Shown: positions 35,488 to 44,262 of the stretch, piece after piece | How positions within the stretch are numbered: the first letter of the stretch is position 1 | How the letters are laid out: each line of letters begins with the position of its first letter | Assembly: GCA_017307285.1 (NCBI GenBank) | Contig: JAFKFI010000084.1 | Location: 1-47,256, forward strand | Reading direction: 5' to 3' | DNA: 47,256 bases | Source of the DNA: Alphaproteobacteria bacterium | GTDB taxonomy: Bacteria > Pseudomonadota > Alphaproteobacteria > Acetobacterales > Acetobacteraceae | The notes under the pieces: model-generated | What the model saw: only the letters and a program-made list of their open reading frames with translations | Database searches by the model: none | Told to the model about the DNA's origin: nothing | Translations under genes and position numbers: made by a program

Positions 35488-36024
35488 CTAATCCGGACTG
35501 GGCCAGTTGAGGCGGACGGGATCGCTGCCGTCCCAGCCGATCGCCGCCTCGCGGACCTTGTCGAAGATGCGCCGGCGTGCCGGGGTCATGTCGGCCATCT
35601 CGATGATCGTGCCGGGATGGCCCTCGTTGAGGAAATAGACGAACCGGCCGCGCGCGCTGTCGCCTTCCTGTCCAACCTCGTAGCCGGCGGCGAGCGCGCG
35701 CTGGTAGATCGCGTCGTAGTCCTCTGGCCAGCTCGACCAATGCTGCAGGCCCTCATGCCCGGCGCGCAGGAAATCCTGGTAGAGGCTTGGGGTATCGCAG
35801 CGCTGCTGGATCAGCTCGATCTGCACGTCGCCCGAATTGGCCAGCGCGATCGAGGCGTGCATCCCGTCGTAGCGGCGACCGCGGTAGCTGAACGCCGTCA
35901 GCGGCAATTTCTCGGCGTAGAACCACGGGCCGATGCCGCACACCTTCGCCCAGTGCGCCATCGCCCCCTCGATGTCGCGCACCACGTAGCCCATCTGCCG
36001 CAGCGGCCCGAACAACCGGCTCAT
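35488..36024 (-). CDS. VOC/glyoxalase superfamily protein
   Basis: 178 residues beginning MSRLFGPLRQMGYVVRDIEG, AMAHWAKVCGIGPWFYAE, then IELIQQRCDTPSLYQDFL, EGLQHWSSWPED and GTIIEMADM. Paired beta-alpha-beta-beta-beta modules, with HW in the central position (GLQHW) and the Glu of IIEM as metal ligands, indicate a Glyoxalase_4-like VOC enzyme. Possible activities include lyase, epimerase or dioxygenase; none can be chosen. It converges back to back with the methyltransferase and is divergent from the phosphatase homologue. Confidence 0.8.
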   Translation of the reverse strand: MSRLFGPLRQMGYVVRDIEGAMAHWAKVCGIGPWFYAEKLPLTAFSYRGRRYDGMHASIALANSGDVQIELIQQRCDTPSLYQDFLRAGHEGLQHWSSWPEDYDAIYQRALAAGYEVGQEGDSARGRFVYFLNEGHPGTIIEMADMTPARRRIFDKVREAAIGWDGSDPVRLNWPSPD

Positions 36025-36146
36025 GCGCCCCTCCCTTCGTTGCGATCACCCCGGGGCAGTGGCTCTCCACCAGTGCGGAAGTCAAGCATCCGCGAACCGG
36101 CCGTCCGCTGGCACGCATCCCCGCGCCGACGTAGAGGAGCTAGCTT

Positions 36147-36839
36147 ATGGACATCCACATCGACAGCCTCCTCGAAGGTGCCCGTCGGGCGACCGGCACG
36201 GTCGCGATCATCGATGTGTTCCGCGCTTTCACGACTGCCGCGGTGGCGCTGGCCAACGGCGCGTCGCGGATCATCATGGTCGGCGCCGTCGAGGAGGCAT
36301 TGGCGCTGCGCGACAGCGGCGTCGGGCAGGTCTGCATGGGCGAGGTTGGGGGCCGCGCGCCAGCCGGTTTCGACTTCGGCAACTCGCCATTCGCGATTCA
36401 GCAGGTCGCCTTCGGCGGCAAGACGATCATCCAACGGACCGGGGCGGGAACCCAGGGCGTCGTCGCCGCGAGCCAGGCCGAGCGGCTCTATGCCGTCTCG
36501 CTGGTAGTCGCCAACGCCACGGCTCGCGCGATCCTGTCGGGCGCGCCCGACCGGGTCACGCTGGTCGCGATGGGCAACAACGCTGTCGTCCGGACCGACG
36601 AGGACGAGGTGTGCGCTCTTCATTTGCGCAATCTTCTGGAGGGCCGGTCAGGACATCCCCAGGCCGTGCGCGATCTCATTCTGGCGGGCGGCGAAATCGC
36701 CCACTTCCACGATCCGGCCCGCCCGTACATGGACCCTCGCGATCTGGACATCGCCCTCGACATCGGGCGTTACGACTTCGCGATCAGGATCAAGATGGAG
36801 GATCGCCGGCCAGTGGCGCAGATCGAGATCCCCGCGTGA
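36147..36839 (+). CDS. 2-phosphosulfolactate phosphatase (ComB) family protein
   Basis: 230 residues. VAIIDVFRAFTTAAVALANG, MGEVGGRAPAGFDFGNSP and IIQRTGAGTQGVVAA are the three ComB motifs: Asp in I-I-D-V-F-R-A, the G-E-x-G block and the T-G-A-G-T loop. GAGGAG lies 8 bases before the ATG. In methanogens ComB removes phosphate from phosphosulfolactate on the route to coenzyme M; bacterial relatives act in sulfolactate metabolism or are untested. No other coenzyme M or sulfolactate gene was seen, so the substrate is open. Confidence 0.82.
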   Translation: MDIHIDSLLEGARRATGTVAIIDVFRAFTTAAVALANGASRIIMVGAVEEALALRDSGVGQVCMGEVGGRAPAGFDFGNSPFAIQQVAFGGKTIIQRTGAGTQGVVAASQAERLYAVSLVVANATARAILSGAPDRVTLVAMGNNAVVRTDEDEVCALHLRNLLEGRSGHPQAVRDLILAGGEIAHFHDPARPYMDPRDLDIALDIGRYDFAIRIKMEDRRPVAQIEIPA

Positions 36840-36900
36840 GGCCGGCGCGCCGAGCCGATCGCCCGCTGCCGGCGGATGGCTGCCTAAGCTTCGGGCTCGA

Positions 36901-37314
36901 CTAGCGCCGGTACGGCGAGGGCAGCAGGGCGCGCATCGGGATTTTCAACAGCCCGGACGGCCCCTTGAGGATCACCCGTGCGTCCGGGCTGTAATCCACC
37001 ACGAGCTCGCGGCAGGCGCCGCAGGGCGACACCACGGCAAGCTCGCGGTCGATCTCCTCGGGTTTCGGATGGCGCACCGCGACGATGGTGTCGATGGTGC
37101 CGTCGCCATCGAGCACTGCGCGGCCGAAGGCGATCGGCTCGGCGCAGACCGAGAGCCGGCCAACCGTGGTGCCGAGATGCACGCCGGTCCACACCCGCCC
37201 GTCACGGCTGCGGATCGCTGCGGCGACGGTGTGCCAGAACGGACGATAGAGGCGGGCCAGTACGTCGTTGGCCGCCGCGACGAGTTCGTGATCGGCCTCG
37301 GTGAGCGGCTGCAA
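36901..37314 (-). CDS. Cytidine-deaminase-like protein
   Basis: 137 residues from a TTG. Zn ligands and the catalytic Glu are present: VCAEPIAF (Cys57, Glu59) and SPCGACREL (Cys98, Cys101). Length and the tail LLPSPYRR are like tetrameric CDA and blasticidin-S deaminase-type proteins. It would deaminate cytidine or a related base in nucleotide salvage or detoxification. The start is uncertain because GAGGAG directly abuts the TTG, and upstream the frame stays open toward recA without an ATG or GTG. It lies 64 bases after recA on the same strand and may be cotranscribed with it. Confidence 0.8.
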   Translation of the reverse strand: MQPLTEADHELVAAANDVLARLYRPFWHTVAAAIRSRDGRVWTGVHLGTTVGRLSVCAEPIAFGRAVLDGDGTIDTIVAVRHPKPEEIDRELAVVSPCGACRELVVDYSPDARVILKGPSGLLKIPMRALLPSPYRR

Positions 37315-37378
37315 CTCCTCGCCGCTCAGCGGCGATGCCTCTCCGCCGAGGGCGATGAGGGCCGAGGCCGGCGGAAAA

Positions 37379-38419
37379 TCAGTCAGCCGCCTCGGCCTCC
37401 TCGCCCTCTTCCGGTGCCGCTAGCATGGCGTTCGCCACCACGCCCGACTGCTCGCGCACCTTGCGCTCGATCGCGTCCGCCATGTCCTTGTGATCGCGCA
37501 GGAACTGCTTGGCGTTCTCGCGGCCCTGCCCGATCCGCTGGCTGTCGTAGCTGAACCAAGCGCCCGACTTCTCCACCACGTTGGCCCTCACCCCAAGGTC
37601 GATCAGCTCGCCGACCTTGCTGATCCCCTCGCCGTAGACGATGTCGAACTCGACTTGGCGGAACGGCGGCGCCAGCTTGTTCTTGACCACCTTCACCCGC
37701 GTCTGGTTGCCGACCACCTCGTCGCGCTCCTTGATCTGCCCGATGCGGCGGATCTCCATGCGCAGCGAGGCATAGAATTTCAGCGCGTTGCCGCCGGTGG
37801 TGGTTTCCGGGTTGCCGAACATGACGCCGATCTTGAGCCGGATCTGGTTAAGAAAGATCAGCATGGTCTTGCTGCGCGAGACGCTGCCGGTGAGCTTGCG
37901 TAGCGCCTGGCTCATCAGCCGCGCGTGCAGCCCGACATGGGTGTCGCCCATCTCGCCGTCGAGCTCGGCGCGGGGCACCAAGGCGGCGACGCTGTCCACC
38001 ACCAGCACGTCGATGGCGCCGGAGCGCACCAGCGTGTCGGCGATCTCCAGCGCCTGCTCGCCGGCATCGGGCTGGCTGATCAGCAGGTTGTCGACGTCGA
38101 CGCCGAGCTTGCGGGCGTAGACCGGGTCGAGCGCGTGCTCGGCGTCGATGAAGGCGCAGGTGCCGCCGCGCTTCTGCGCCTCGGCGATGGCGTGCAGCGC
38201 GAGCGTGGTCTTGCCGGAGCTCTCAGGGCCGTAGATTTCGATGATCCGCCCGCGCGGCAGGCCGCCAATGCCGAGGGCGAGGTCAAGCCCCAGCGAACCC
38301 GACGGGATCACCTCGATCTGCTCGTCCCCAGGCCGCGCACCCATGCGCATGATCGAGCCCTTGCCGAAGGCGCGCTCGATCTGCGACAGCGCGGCGTCGA
38401 GCGCCTTGTTCTTTTCCAT
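37379..38419 (-). CDS. recA: Recombinase RecA
   Basis: 346 residues. Walker [10 protein letters not shown], catalytic Glu in [10 protein letters not shown], Walker [21 protein letters not shown], loop L1 [20 protein letters not shown] and loop L2 [20 protein letters not shown] are all intact, and the C-terminus is acidic as usual. RecA forms ATP filaments on single-stranded DNA for repair and stimulates LexA cleavage. A 174-base region separates it from cckA and holds an imperfect alphaproteobacterial SOS-like box, so it should have its own promoter. Confidence 0.97.
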   Translation of the reverse strand: MEKNKALDAALSQIERAFGKGSIMRMGARPGDEQIEVIPSGSLGLDLALGIGGLPRGRIIEIYGPESSGKTTLALHAIAEAQKRGGTCAFIDAEHALDPVYARKLGVDVDNLLISQPDAGEQALEIADTLVRSGAIDVLVVDSVAALVPRAELDGEMGDTHVGLHARLMSQALRKLTGSVSRSKTMLIFLNQIRLKIGVMFGNPETTTGGNALKFYASLRMEIRRIGQIKERDEVVGNQTRVKVVKNKLAPPFRQVEFDIVYGEGISKVGELIDLGVRANVVEKSGAWFSYDSQRIGQGRENAKQFLRDHKDMADAIERKVREQSGVVANAMLAAPEEGEEAEAAD

Positions 38420-38495
38420 GAGTTTCCCGCCTCAACCTTCCATTGTATTCTGGGCCAAGCGATTCGCCCCAGGATTGTCGGCCCGCCACTGTCTC

Positions 38496-38538
38496 ACAGA
38501 AGCGAACGCAGCTGCAACCGAAGCCCGCAAGCTTCTGT
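38496..38538 (-). promoter_or_regulatory. SOS-like box within an inverted repeat upstream of recA
   Basis: On the minus strand, GTTG-N7-GTTC (38504-38518) differs by one base from the alphaproteobacterial LexA site GTTC-N7-GTTC. It sits 85-100 bases before the recA start. It is flanked by a perfect eight-base inverted repeat, ACAGAAGC at 38496 and GCTTCTGT at 38531. A second small hairpin (CAGGCA-TTTGGT-TGCCTG, 38539-38556) lies just beyond. Confidence 0.4.
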
Positions 38539-38593
38539 CAGGCATTTGGTTGCCTGTATGTTCCGCAGGCTCCGCCAGCACAAGGCAATTCGG

Positions 38594-40258
38594 CTAGCAG
38601 GACCCCGCCGCTTCCGGCTCGGCTGCGGCTGCCGCCACGTCCTGCACCGTCGCCAGCAGCACCTTGAGCGTGTAAGGCTTTGAAAGAAATGTTATTCCAG
38701 GCCCTGTGCAGTCTTGCCGTAGGGCTTCCTCCGCATACCCCGAGACCAGGATCGCGGGCATGTCGGGGTAGTCCGCCCGCACCGCATGGACCAGCGCCGG
38801 GCCGTCCATCCCGGGCATCACCACGTCCGACACCAGCACCGATGGCGGCGGTCGGGCCGATTCGGCGCGGCGCACTTCCAGCAAATGCAAAGCGACTTCG
38901 GCCGAGTCGGCACTCAGCACCTCCCAGCCACGCTGGCGCAGTGCCCGCTCGGCCATCGCACGAACCATGTCTTCGTCATCTACCAGGAGCACGGTCCGGC
39001 CACGGTCCGCCTCCGGCCGAGGCGCTGCGGGAGCGGGCGCCGGGGTCGGTTTCGGCGCTGGCGGCACGGTGACCAGCTCGGCCGCGTCATGGCGCGGCAA
39101 GTAGAGGCGGAAGGTGGTGCCGGTGCCGATCTCGGACTCCACCGCGAGATAGCCGTCCGACTGGCGTACGATCCCGTGCACCGTCGACAGGCCGAGACCG
39201 GTGCCGCCGCTCTCCCGCCGCGTCGTGAAGAACGGGTCGAAGATGCGCGGGAGCACGTCGGGCGGGATGCCGGTGCCGGTGTCCGCCACCTCGATCATGA
39301 CGTAGCGGCCGGGCGGGATCGTCTCCTGGCCGCGGACCAGCGGCCGGACCAGCGTAACGTGGCCGCTGCGCAAGGTCAGCCGCCCGCCCTCCGGCATGGC
39401 GTCCCGTGCGTTGACCGCGAGATTGACCAGCACCTGATCGAGCTGGGTGGGGTCCACCCGGACCAGGCGCCCCGGCGTCTCGAGCTCGAGGTCCAGGCTG
39501 ATCCGCCCTCCAAGCAGCCGCCGCAGCAGCCCAGCGAGGTCCTGAATCGCCTCGTTGATCGCAAGCACGCGCGGCTGCAGGGTTTGCTGGCGGCCGAACG
39601 CCAGGAGCTGGCGGACCAGTGCCGCGCCGCGCTCGGCGCCATGCCGGATTTCGCGGATGTCGTCGCGGGCTTCGGCGGGGAGGTCGCTCCGCCCGAGCAC
39701 CAGGTCGGTGCCGGCCAGGATGGCCGTGAGCAGATTGTTGAAATCATGCGCGATGCCGCCGGCGAGCTGGCCGATCGCTTGCAACTTTTGGCTGTTGGCG
39801 AGCTGCCTTTCCAGCCGTGTCTGCGCGGTAAGGTCTGTGATCCGGAGGATCAGGCCGGAGATGCGTCGGTCGCCTTCGCGCAGCACCGAGCCTGAGACAT
39901 CCACCCGATGGTCGGGATCGGGCTCGGCACGCTCCAAGCGGGTGATCAGCGGCGCCGGAAGCTCGCCGTCGCGTAGCGCGACCTGCAAGGCGGCCTCGAT
40001 CGATGGGCGCTCGGCTTCCTGGAACAGGGCGGTGGCCGGCTGGCCGGGCACGAGTCCAACCCGGCGCGGCACCATGCGCCGCAGCGTGTCGTTGGCCCGC
40101 ACCACCCGCCCGGATTGGTCGGTGATCAGCACTCCGGCGGAAGCCTCTTGGAACAGCACCCGCAGGAGTTCGTCGAGCGGGCCGGCCAGGCGGTCGATCA
40201 GGGCAGGCGGCGGCGCGTGTCCTCCGAGAAGCCGGCGCCAGGCGATGGCGAGCCTCAT
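38594..40258 (-). CDS. cckA: Hybrid histidine kinase CckA
   Basis: 554 residues. A PAS domain (about 33-145), HisKA with [20 protein letters not shown] (His171), an ATPase domain with [14 protein letters not shown] and [11 protein letters not shown], a Pro/Ala linker, then a receiver with Asp478 in [12 protein letters not shown] and [10 protein letters not shown]. The kinase motif, the receiver and the position between flhB and recA identify CckA, the cell-cycle kinase that feeds ChpT and CtrA. Unlike Caulobacter CckA, no membrane helix precedes the PAS domain: the first 30 residues are hydrophilic. Its ATG overlaps the flhB stop (ATGA). Confidence 0.9.
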   Translation of the reverse strand: MRLAIAWRRLLGGHAPPPALIDRLAGPLDELLRVLFQEASAGVLITDQSGRVVRANDTLRRMVPRRVGLVPGQPATALFQEAERPSIEAALQVALRDGELPAPLITRLERAEPDPDHRVDVSGSVLREGDRRISGLILRITDLTAQTRLERQLANSQKLQAIGQLAGGIAHDFNNLLTAILAGTDLVLGRSDLPAEARDDIREIRHGAERGAALVRQLLAFGRQQTLQPRVLAINEAIQDLAGLLRRLLGGRISLDLELETPGRLVRVDPTQLDQVLVNLAVNARDAMPEGGRLTLRSGHVTLVRPLVRGQETIPPGRYVMIEVADTGTGIPPDVLPRIFDPFFTTRRESGGTGLGLSTVHGIVRQSDGYLAVESEIGTGTTFRLYLPRHDAAELVTVPPAPKPTPAPAPAAPRPEADRGRTVLLVDDEDMVRAMAERALRQRGWEVLSADSAEVALHLLEVRRAESARPPPSVLVSDVVMPGMDGPALVHAVRADYPDMPAILVSGYAEEALRQDCTGPGITFLSKPYTLKVLLATVQDVAAAAAEPEAAGSC

Positions 40259-41343
40259 CGCGGTGCCGCGGGCGAGGCGGCCCGCGCGCGCTGGCTGAGC
40301 CCCCAGACATAGGCGATGATCTCGGCCACGGCCTGGTAATGCTCGGCGGGGATCTCGGCCTCGAGCTCGACACGGTAAAGTGCCCGCGCCAAGGGCGGAT
40401 TCGCCACGGAGGGAACGCGATGCGCGGCTGCAACCTCCCGAATACGGGCGGCCATTGAGTCCACTCCCTTCGCAACCACACGTGGTGCCGCGTTGGTAGC
40501 ACGGTCATAGGCCAAGGCCACAGCATAGTGTGTCGGGTTCGTGATCACCACGGTCGCCTTCGGCACCGCCGCCAGCATCCGCTTGCGCGCCCGCTGCATC
40601 CTGATCTGCCGCAGGCGGTGCTTGATGCGAGGGTCGCCCTCGGTCTCCTTCATCTCCTCGCGGATATCGTGCCGGCTCATGCGCAGACTGCGCGCGTGGC
40701 GGATGCGGACCCAGATCACGTCAGCCGCCGCGATCACCGCCTGCACGGCGAGAATCGCGAACAGAACCCGCAGGACCAGCCGGACCGCTTGCGCCGGCAG
40801 GAGTCGGAGATCGGTCATCGAGGCGAGCGCAAGCCCGGACAGATCGCCGGATACCACGAACCATGTGGCCATTCCCATGACGGCAAGCTTGACGAGGGAT
40901 TTCGCAGTTTCGACCAGGCTGTCGAGGCCGATCAGGCGGCGGATGCCGGCGAGCGGGTTGAGGCGTGACAAGTTCGGCCGCAGGGCGCGGGTGTTGAGTT
41001 GCCCACGGGTCTGCAGCAGGACGGCGGCCGTCCCGAACGCGAGTGCTGCGAGGACGAACGGGGCCGCGATGCGCAACCCGGCGGCGCCCGCGGCGAGCAC
41101 GGCGGCGCGGCCGCCATCGGACATGTCCCAGCGATCCGTCAGCGCGAGGAAACCGCTCAAACGCCCGACCATGTCGCGCGCCGCCGCCGGTGCCAGCATC
41201 ATCAGCACGAGCGCGGTGCTGGCCAGCGCCGCCAAAGCCGGGACCTCGCGGGAGAGCGGGACTTGGCCCTGCTCGCGCGCTTTCTGCAGCCGTCTCGGGG
41301 TTGCGGCTTCTGTCCGGTCTTCCTGCTCGCTGCCCTCGGCCAT
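40255..41343 (-). CDS. flhB: Flagellar export protein FlhB
   Basis: 362 residues. A hydrophilic N-terminus ([20 protein letters not shown]) is followed by four membrane helices and a cytoplasmic domain with [13 protein letters not shown]. The autocleavage motif N-P-T-H at 269-272 is intact, so the substrate-specificity switch should work. FlhB is part of the type III flagellar export gate. It starts six bases after fliR and is coupled to cckA. Confidence 0.95.
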   Translation of the reverse strand: MAEGSEQEDRTEAATPRRLQKAREQGQVPLSREVPALAALASTALVLMMLAPAAARDMVGRLSGFLALTDRWDMSDGGRAAVLAAGAAGLRIAAPFVLAALAFGTAAVLLQTRGQLNTRALRPNLSRLNPLAGIRRLIGLDSLVETAKSLVKLAVMGMATWFVVSGDLSGLALASMTDLRLLPAQAVRLVLRVLFAILAVQAVIAAADVIWVRIRHARSLRMSRHDIREEMKETEGDPRIKHRLRQIRMQRARKRMLAAVPKATVVITNPTHYAVALAYDRATNAAPRVVAKGVDSMAARIREVAAAHRVPSVANPPLARALYRVELEAEIPAEHYQAVAEIIAYVWGLSQRARAASPAAPR

Positions 41344-41349
41344 CGCTGC

Positions 41350-42132
41350 TCAGGGCAGTCCTGGCAGATGCCCGAACCCGTCCCGCGCCGCCTCAAACCA
41401 CGCCGTCGACAGCACGCCGGCGAGCGCCGCCAACAAGAGGACGCCGCCGAGGATCTGCCCCGGCATCGCCGCCATGTAGACCTGCATTCGCGGCAGCAGC
41501 CGGGCGATGAGGCCGAGCCCGACCTGCCACACGATGGCGGCCAGCACGAAGGGCGAGGCGAGCCGCAATGCCAGCCCGAATGCCTCCGCGACCGATCCCA
41601 CCACGGTCTCGGCGACACCATCGGCCGGCAGCAGCGCGCCGGGGGCGATCAGGCGGAAACTGCCGCCGAGCGCCGCCAGCGGCATCGCGTAGAGGCCGGA
41701 GACCAGCAGGATCAATGGCCCGGCAAAACCGAACAGCTTGGCGATGACGCTCGCCTGCGCACCAAGCACCGGATCCGGCTGCAGCACGTTCGACAGGCCA
41801 AGCATGTAGGAGATGAACTGCCCCGCCATCGGCAAGGCAAACACCAGCAAGCGGGCGAGCCATCCGAGCCAGAGCCCCGTCACGAGCTCGGCGCAGACCA
41901 TCCCGGCCGCGACGATTGGGGTGTCGGGTGCAGCCGGCAGCAACGGAGCAAGGCCGGGCAGGAGCAGGAAGGTCATCGCAAGCGCGATGCCGGCCCGCAC
42001 CATCGCCGGCAGTTCCGCCTCGCCGACCCCGGGCAGCAGCATCATCGCCGCACTCACCCGCGACAGGACCAGCACGAAGCCGAACGCCCATCCCGGCAGC
42101 GCCGCGAGCACAGCGGCGTCGTCGCCGCTCAC
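41350..42132 (-). CDS. fliR: Flagellar export protein FliR
   Basis: 260 residues with about six hydrophobic segments: FGFVLVLSRVSAAMMLLPGV, LPAMVRAGIALAMTFLLLPG, LVTGLWLGWLARLLVFALPM, then GQFISYMLGLSNVLQPDP, the typical FliR block. It is a core part of the FliPQR export gate. Its ATG overlaps the fliQ stop (ATGA) and it precedes flhB by six bases. Confidence 0.93.
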   Translation of the reverse strand: MSGDDAAVLAALPGWAFGFVLVLSRVSAAMMLLPGVGEAELPAMVRAGIALAMTFLLLPGLAPLLPAAPDTPIVAAGMVCAELVTGLWLGWLARLLVFALPMAGQFISYMLGLSNVLQPDPVLGAQASVIAKLFGFAGPLILLVSGLYAMPLAALGGSFRLIAPGALLPADGVAETVVGSVAEAFGLALRLASPFVLAAIVWQVGLGLIARLLPRMQVYMAAMPGQILGGVLLLAALAGVLSTAWFEAARDGFGHLPGLP

Positions 42133-42401
42133 GAGCCGCCCACCGCGACCAAGGCGTCGAACAGCCGGTGCGTGTAGTCGGTGAGAGTGGACAGCATGAA
42201 GGGGCCGAGCAGGAACAGCGTGGCGAACAGCGCGAGCACCTTGGGCACGAAGGCCAGGGTCGATTCGCTGATCTGCGTGATGGCCTGCAGCAGCGACACG
42301 ATGAGCCCGACCGCCAGGCCCACGACCAGCGGCGGGCCGCCGAGCTTGAGCGTCACGAGCATCGCCTCGCGCATCAGACCCGCGATATCGGTCTCCGCCA
42401 T
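42129..42401 (-). CDS. fliQ: Flagellar export protein FliQ
   Basis: 90 residues with two membrane hairpin helices: VTLKLGGPPLVVGLAVGLIV, SLLQAITQISESTLAFVPKV. The second includes the family's Q-I-x-E-x-T-L-x-F-x-P-K block. AAGG lies five bases before the ATG; a GTG one codon upstream is also possible. It is the export-gate subunit between fliE and fliR. Confidence 0.95.
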   Translation of the reverse strand: MAETDIAGLMREAMLVTLKLGGPPLVVGLAVGLIVSLLQAITQISESTLAFVPKVLALFATLFLLGPFMLSTLTDYTHRLFDALVAVGGS

Positions 42402-42430
42402 CACCGCCTTCCTGCCGGGATGGACATGCG

Positions 42431-42736
42431 TCAGATCGGCATTCGCATAATGTCTTGGTACGCCTGCACGACGCGGTCGCGGATGGCGACTGTGGATTGC
42501 AGGGCGAGTTCGGCGCGCGAGACGGCAGTCACGACCTCGGTGAGATTGCCGCCGCCGGCAATCGCCGTCATCGCCTGCGCGTCGGCCTGATGTCCGGTCT
42601 CGACGACGCCCTCGAGTGCCCGCTGCAGCGCGCCGCCGAAGCCGCCGCCGCTCGTCGCCTGATCGCCGCTATCCACCCGCGCGTAGGCGCCCGCGGCGGC
42701 CGAGGGCGTGACGGTGATGGTCGGGATGCCGCTCAT
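42431..42736 (-). CDS. fliE: Flagellar hook-basal body protein FliE
   Basis: 101 residues. The C-terminal two thirds (FGGALQRALEGVVETGHQAD, TEVVTAVSRAELALQSTVAI, RDRVVQAYQDIMRMPI) match FliE, which joins the MS ring to the rod. The N-terminus is Gly/Ala-rich. The ATG overlaps the flgC stop by four bases. Confidence 0.93.
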   Translation of the reverse strand: MSGIPTITVTPSAAAGAYARVDSGDQATSGGGFGGALQRALEGVVETGHQADAQAMTAIAGGGNLTEVVTAVSRAELALQSTVAIRDRVVQAYQDIMRMPI

Positions 42737-43140
42737 TTCAACATGCCGATCACCCGCGTCAACATGCCGCGGGTGACTTCCAGGACCTGCAGATTGGCGC
42801 TGTAGGAACGCTGCGCCTCGCGCATGTCCATGACCTCGACGAAGCTGTTGACGTTGGGGGTCTTGACGTAGCCCTGCGCGTTGGCGGCGGGGTGCGACGG
42901 ATCGTAGCGCTGCGTGAAGGCGCTCTTGTCCTGGCCGATCTCCTTGATCCGTACCGTCTCGGTGCCGAGTGCGCGGTCCATGCGGTTCTCGAACGTCACC
43001 GTCTTGCGCCGGTAGGGATCGGCCCCCGGCGTCGAGCCCGTCGTGTCCTGGTTGGCGAGATTCTCGGCGATGACGCGCAGCCGGGTGGTCTGCACGTCCA
43101 TCCCTTGCGCCGAGATCGTCAGGGCTTTGGTCAGATCCAT
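42733..43140 (-). CDS. flgC: Flagellar basal-body rod protein FlgC
   Basis: 135 residues. The N-terminus SAQGMDVQTTRLRVIAENLA then NQDTTGSTPGADPYRRK is the rod/hook family N-L-A-N signature, and YVKTPNVNSFVEVMDMREAQ then RSYSANLQVLEVTRGM is the C-terminal one. It is a proximal rod subunit exported by the flagellar apparatus. It begins 15 bases after flgB. Confidence 0.95.
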   Translation of the reverse strand: MDLTKALTISAQGMDVQTTRLRVIAENLANQDTTGSTPGADPYRRKTVTFENRMDRALGTETVRIKEIGQDKSAFTQRYDPSHPAANAQGYVKTPNVNSFVEVMDMREAQRSYSANLQVLEVTRGMLTRVIGMLK

Positions 43141-43155
43141 CGCGGTCCGTCCCTG

Positions 43156-43554
43156 TTAGCTATGTCCGAGGGCCAGGCGAAAGAAGCCGAGATATTTCGT
43201 GTAGAGATTGGTCACCAATTCCTGCGAGCTCTCCGTGTTGGCGACCTTCATCAGCTGCTCCTGCATCGAGACGGCGTTGCCGTCCGGCGCGCGTTCGCTG
43301 GGGCGCTCGACGACCGCCGGCGCGGTGGCAGCCTGCGTTCCCGGCAGGTGGTTCGGCCGGGTCTGAACTGGCGCAATTCCACCGGTTGCCGAGAGCGTCG
43401 CGGCGAACGGGCCGAGATCGCGCGGCCGCCACCCCGGCGTATCGGCGTTGGCGACATTGTGCGCCAGCACCTCCTGCCTCCGGTCGAGCCAGGCGAGGCG
43501 CTTGTCGGCCAGGGCAAACAATCCGATCTGGGTGACATCCATGCGCGCCGCCAT
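43156..43554 (-). CDS. flgB: Flagellar basal-body rod protein FlgB
   Basis: 132 residues from an ATG with GGAAG 11 bases upstream; an in-frame ATG four codons on is also possible. FALADKRLAWLDRRQEVLAH, NVANADTPGWRPRD is the rod-protein N-terminal signature, and VANTESSQELVTNLYTKYLG, FFRLALG closes the protein. It is a proximal rod subunit and the first gene of the leftward flgB-flgC-fliE-fliQ-fliR-flhB-cckA operon. Confidence 0.92.
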   Translation of the reverse strand: MAARMDVTQIGLFALADKRLAWLDRRQEVLAHNVANADTPGWRPRDLGPFAATLSATGGIAPVQTRPNHLPGTQAATAPAVVERPSERAPDGNAVSMQEQLMKVANTESSQELVTNLYTKYLGFFRLALGHS

Positions 43555-43616
43555 CGTTCGGTTCACTTCCGGCAGATTGCGCCGAAGGGCTGAATGACGG
43601 GTTAAGCCCAGCGGCA

Positions 43617-43637
43617 ACGCTTCGGTAATAGAAGCGT
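43617..43637. promoter_or_regulatory. Inverted repeat in the divergent flagellar promoter
   Basis: ACGCTTC-GGTAATA-GAAGCGT: perfect seven-base arms with a seven-base spacer, 63 bases from flgB and 15 bases before the rightward ORF at 43653. It may be an operator shared by the two flagellar operons, or a hairpin covering the start of the rightward message. Confidence 0.4.
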
Positions 43638-43652
43638 GGTTTTCTCCCTTGG

Positions 43653-43958
43653 ATGGAACCAAGCGCGGGCCCGGTCGAAGACTCCCCCCTGCTGGCCGAC
43701 CGCACCCGGATCGGTCGGACGCGCTCGCTCGCGGGCGGGATCGCAACCACGATCCGCCTCTCGCGCGCGCTGGTCGACACCGGGCGGAGCATCGACCTCG
43801 CGGGACTGGACCGGATCGTCGGGCTGCTCTGCGCCAAGGCGCTCGATCTGCAGCCCGAGCAAGGCCGCGAGCTGGTCCCTGAACTCTCCGCCATGCTGCG
43901 AGAAATCGATGGCCTCAGCGCCGCGCTCACCGCTGCGATGGCGCCACCCGATCCCTGA
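43653..43958 (+). CDS. Hypothetical protein at the head of the fliO-fliP operon
   Basis: 101 residues, mostly helical: SLAGGIATTIRLSRALVDTG, RSIDLAGLDRIVGLLCAKAL and ELVPELSAMLREIDGLSAAL. No signal peptide or membrane helix, so cytoplasmic. I do not recognise a family. It has no convincing ribosome-binding site, but it sits 34 bases before fliO and shares its direction, which suggests a flagellar accessory role such as a chaperone or regulator. The pattern of long amphipathic helices and few charged coils resembles small export chaperones, but this is weak inference. Confidence 0.55.
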   Translation: MEPSAGPVEDSPLLADRTRIGRTRSLAGGIATTIRLSRALVDTGRSIDLAGLDRIVGLLCAKALDLQPEQGRELVPELSAMLREIDGLSAALTAAMAPPDP

Positions 43959-43992
43959 CCACTCCGCTCACCGCCGGCAAAAGGCCGCGCCA

Positions 43993-44262
43993 ATGTTATT
44001 GACCGTACAACCAATATTGACTGCCATCGTCGCGCTGATCGCCGTTCTTGCCCTGATCTGGGCGGCGAGCCGTGCCGCCAAGTTCAGCGGCATCGGTGCC
44101 CGCCGCCCGGCTGGGCGCCTGCTGCAGGTGGAAGAAGCCATCGCGCTCGATCCGCGACGGCGGCTGCACCTCGTCAGCTGCGAGGGGCGACGTGTGCTGC
44201 TGCTGACCGGCGGCGGGCAGGACCTCGTGGTCGGCTGGCTGCCCGATCGGGCGGCGCCATGA
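43993..44262 (+). CDS. fliO: FliO-like flagellar biosynthesis protein
   Basis: 89 residues: one N-terminal membrane helix (ILTAIVALIAVLALIWAA), then RRPAGRLLQVEEAIALDPRR, RLHLVSCEGRRVLLLTGGGQ and DLVVGWL, the short cytoplasmic FliO domain (L-x-V-x-x-x-x-x-L-D-x-x-R-R-L-x-L-V). FliO helps assemble the FliP ring. AAAGG stands 8 bases before the ATG, and the TGA overlaps the fliP ATG. Confidence 0.8.
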   Translation: MLLTVQPILTAIVALIAVLALIWAASRAAKFSGIGARRPAGRLLQVEEAIALDPRRRLHLVSCEGRRVLLLTGGGQDLVVGWLPDRAAP

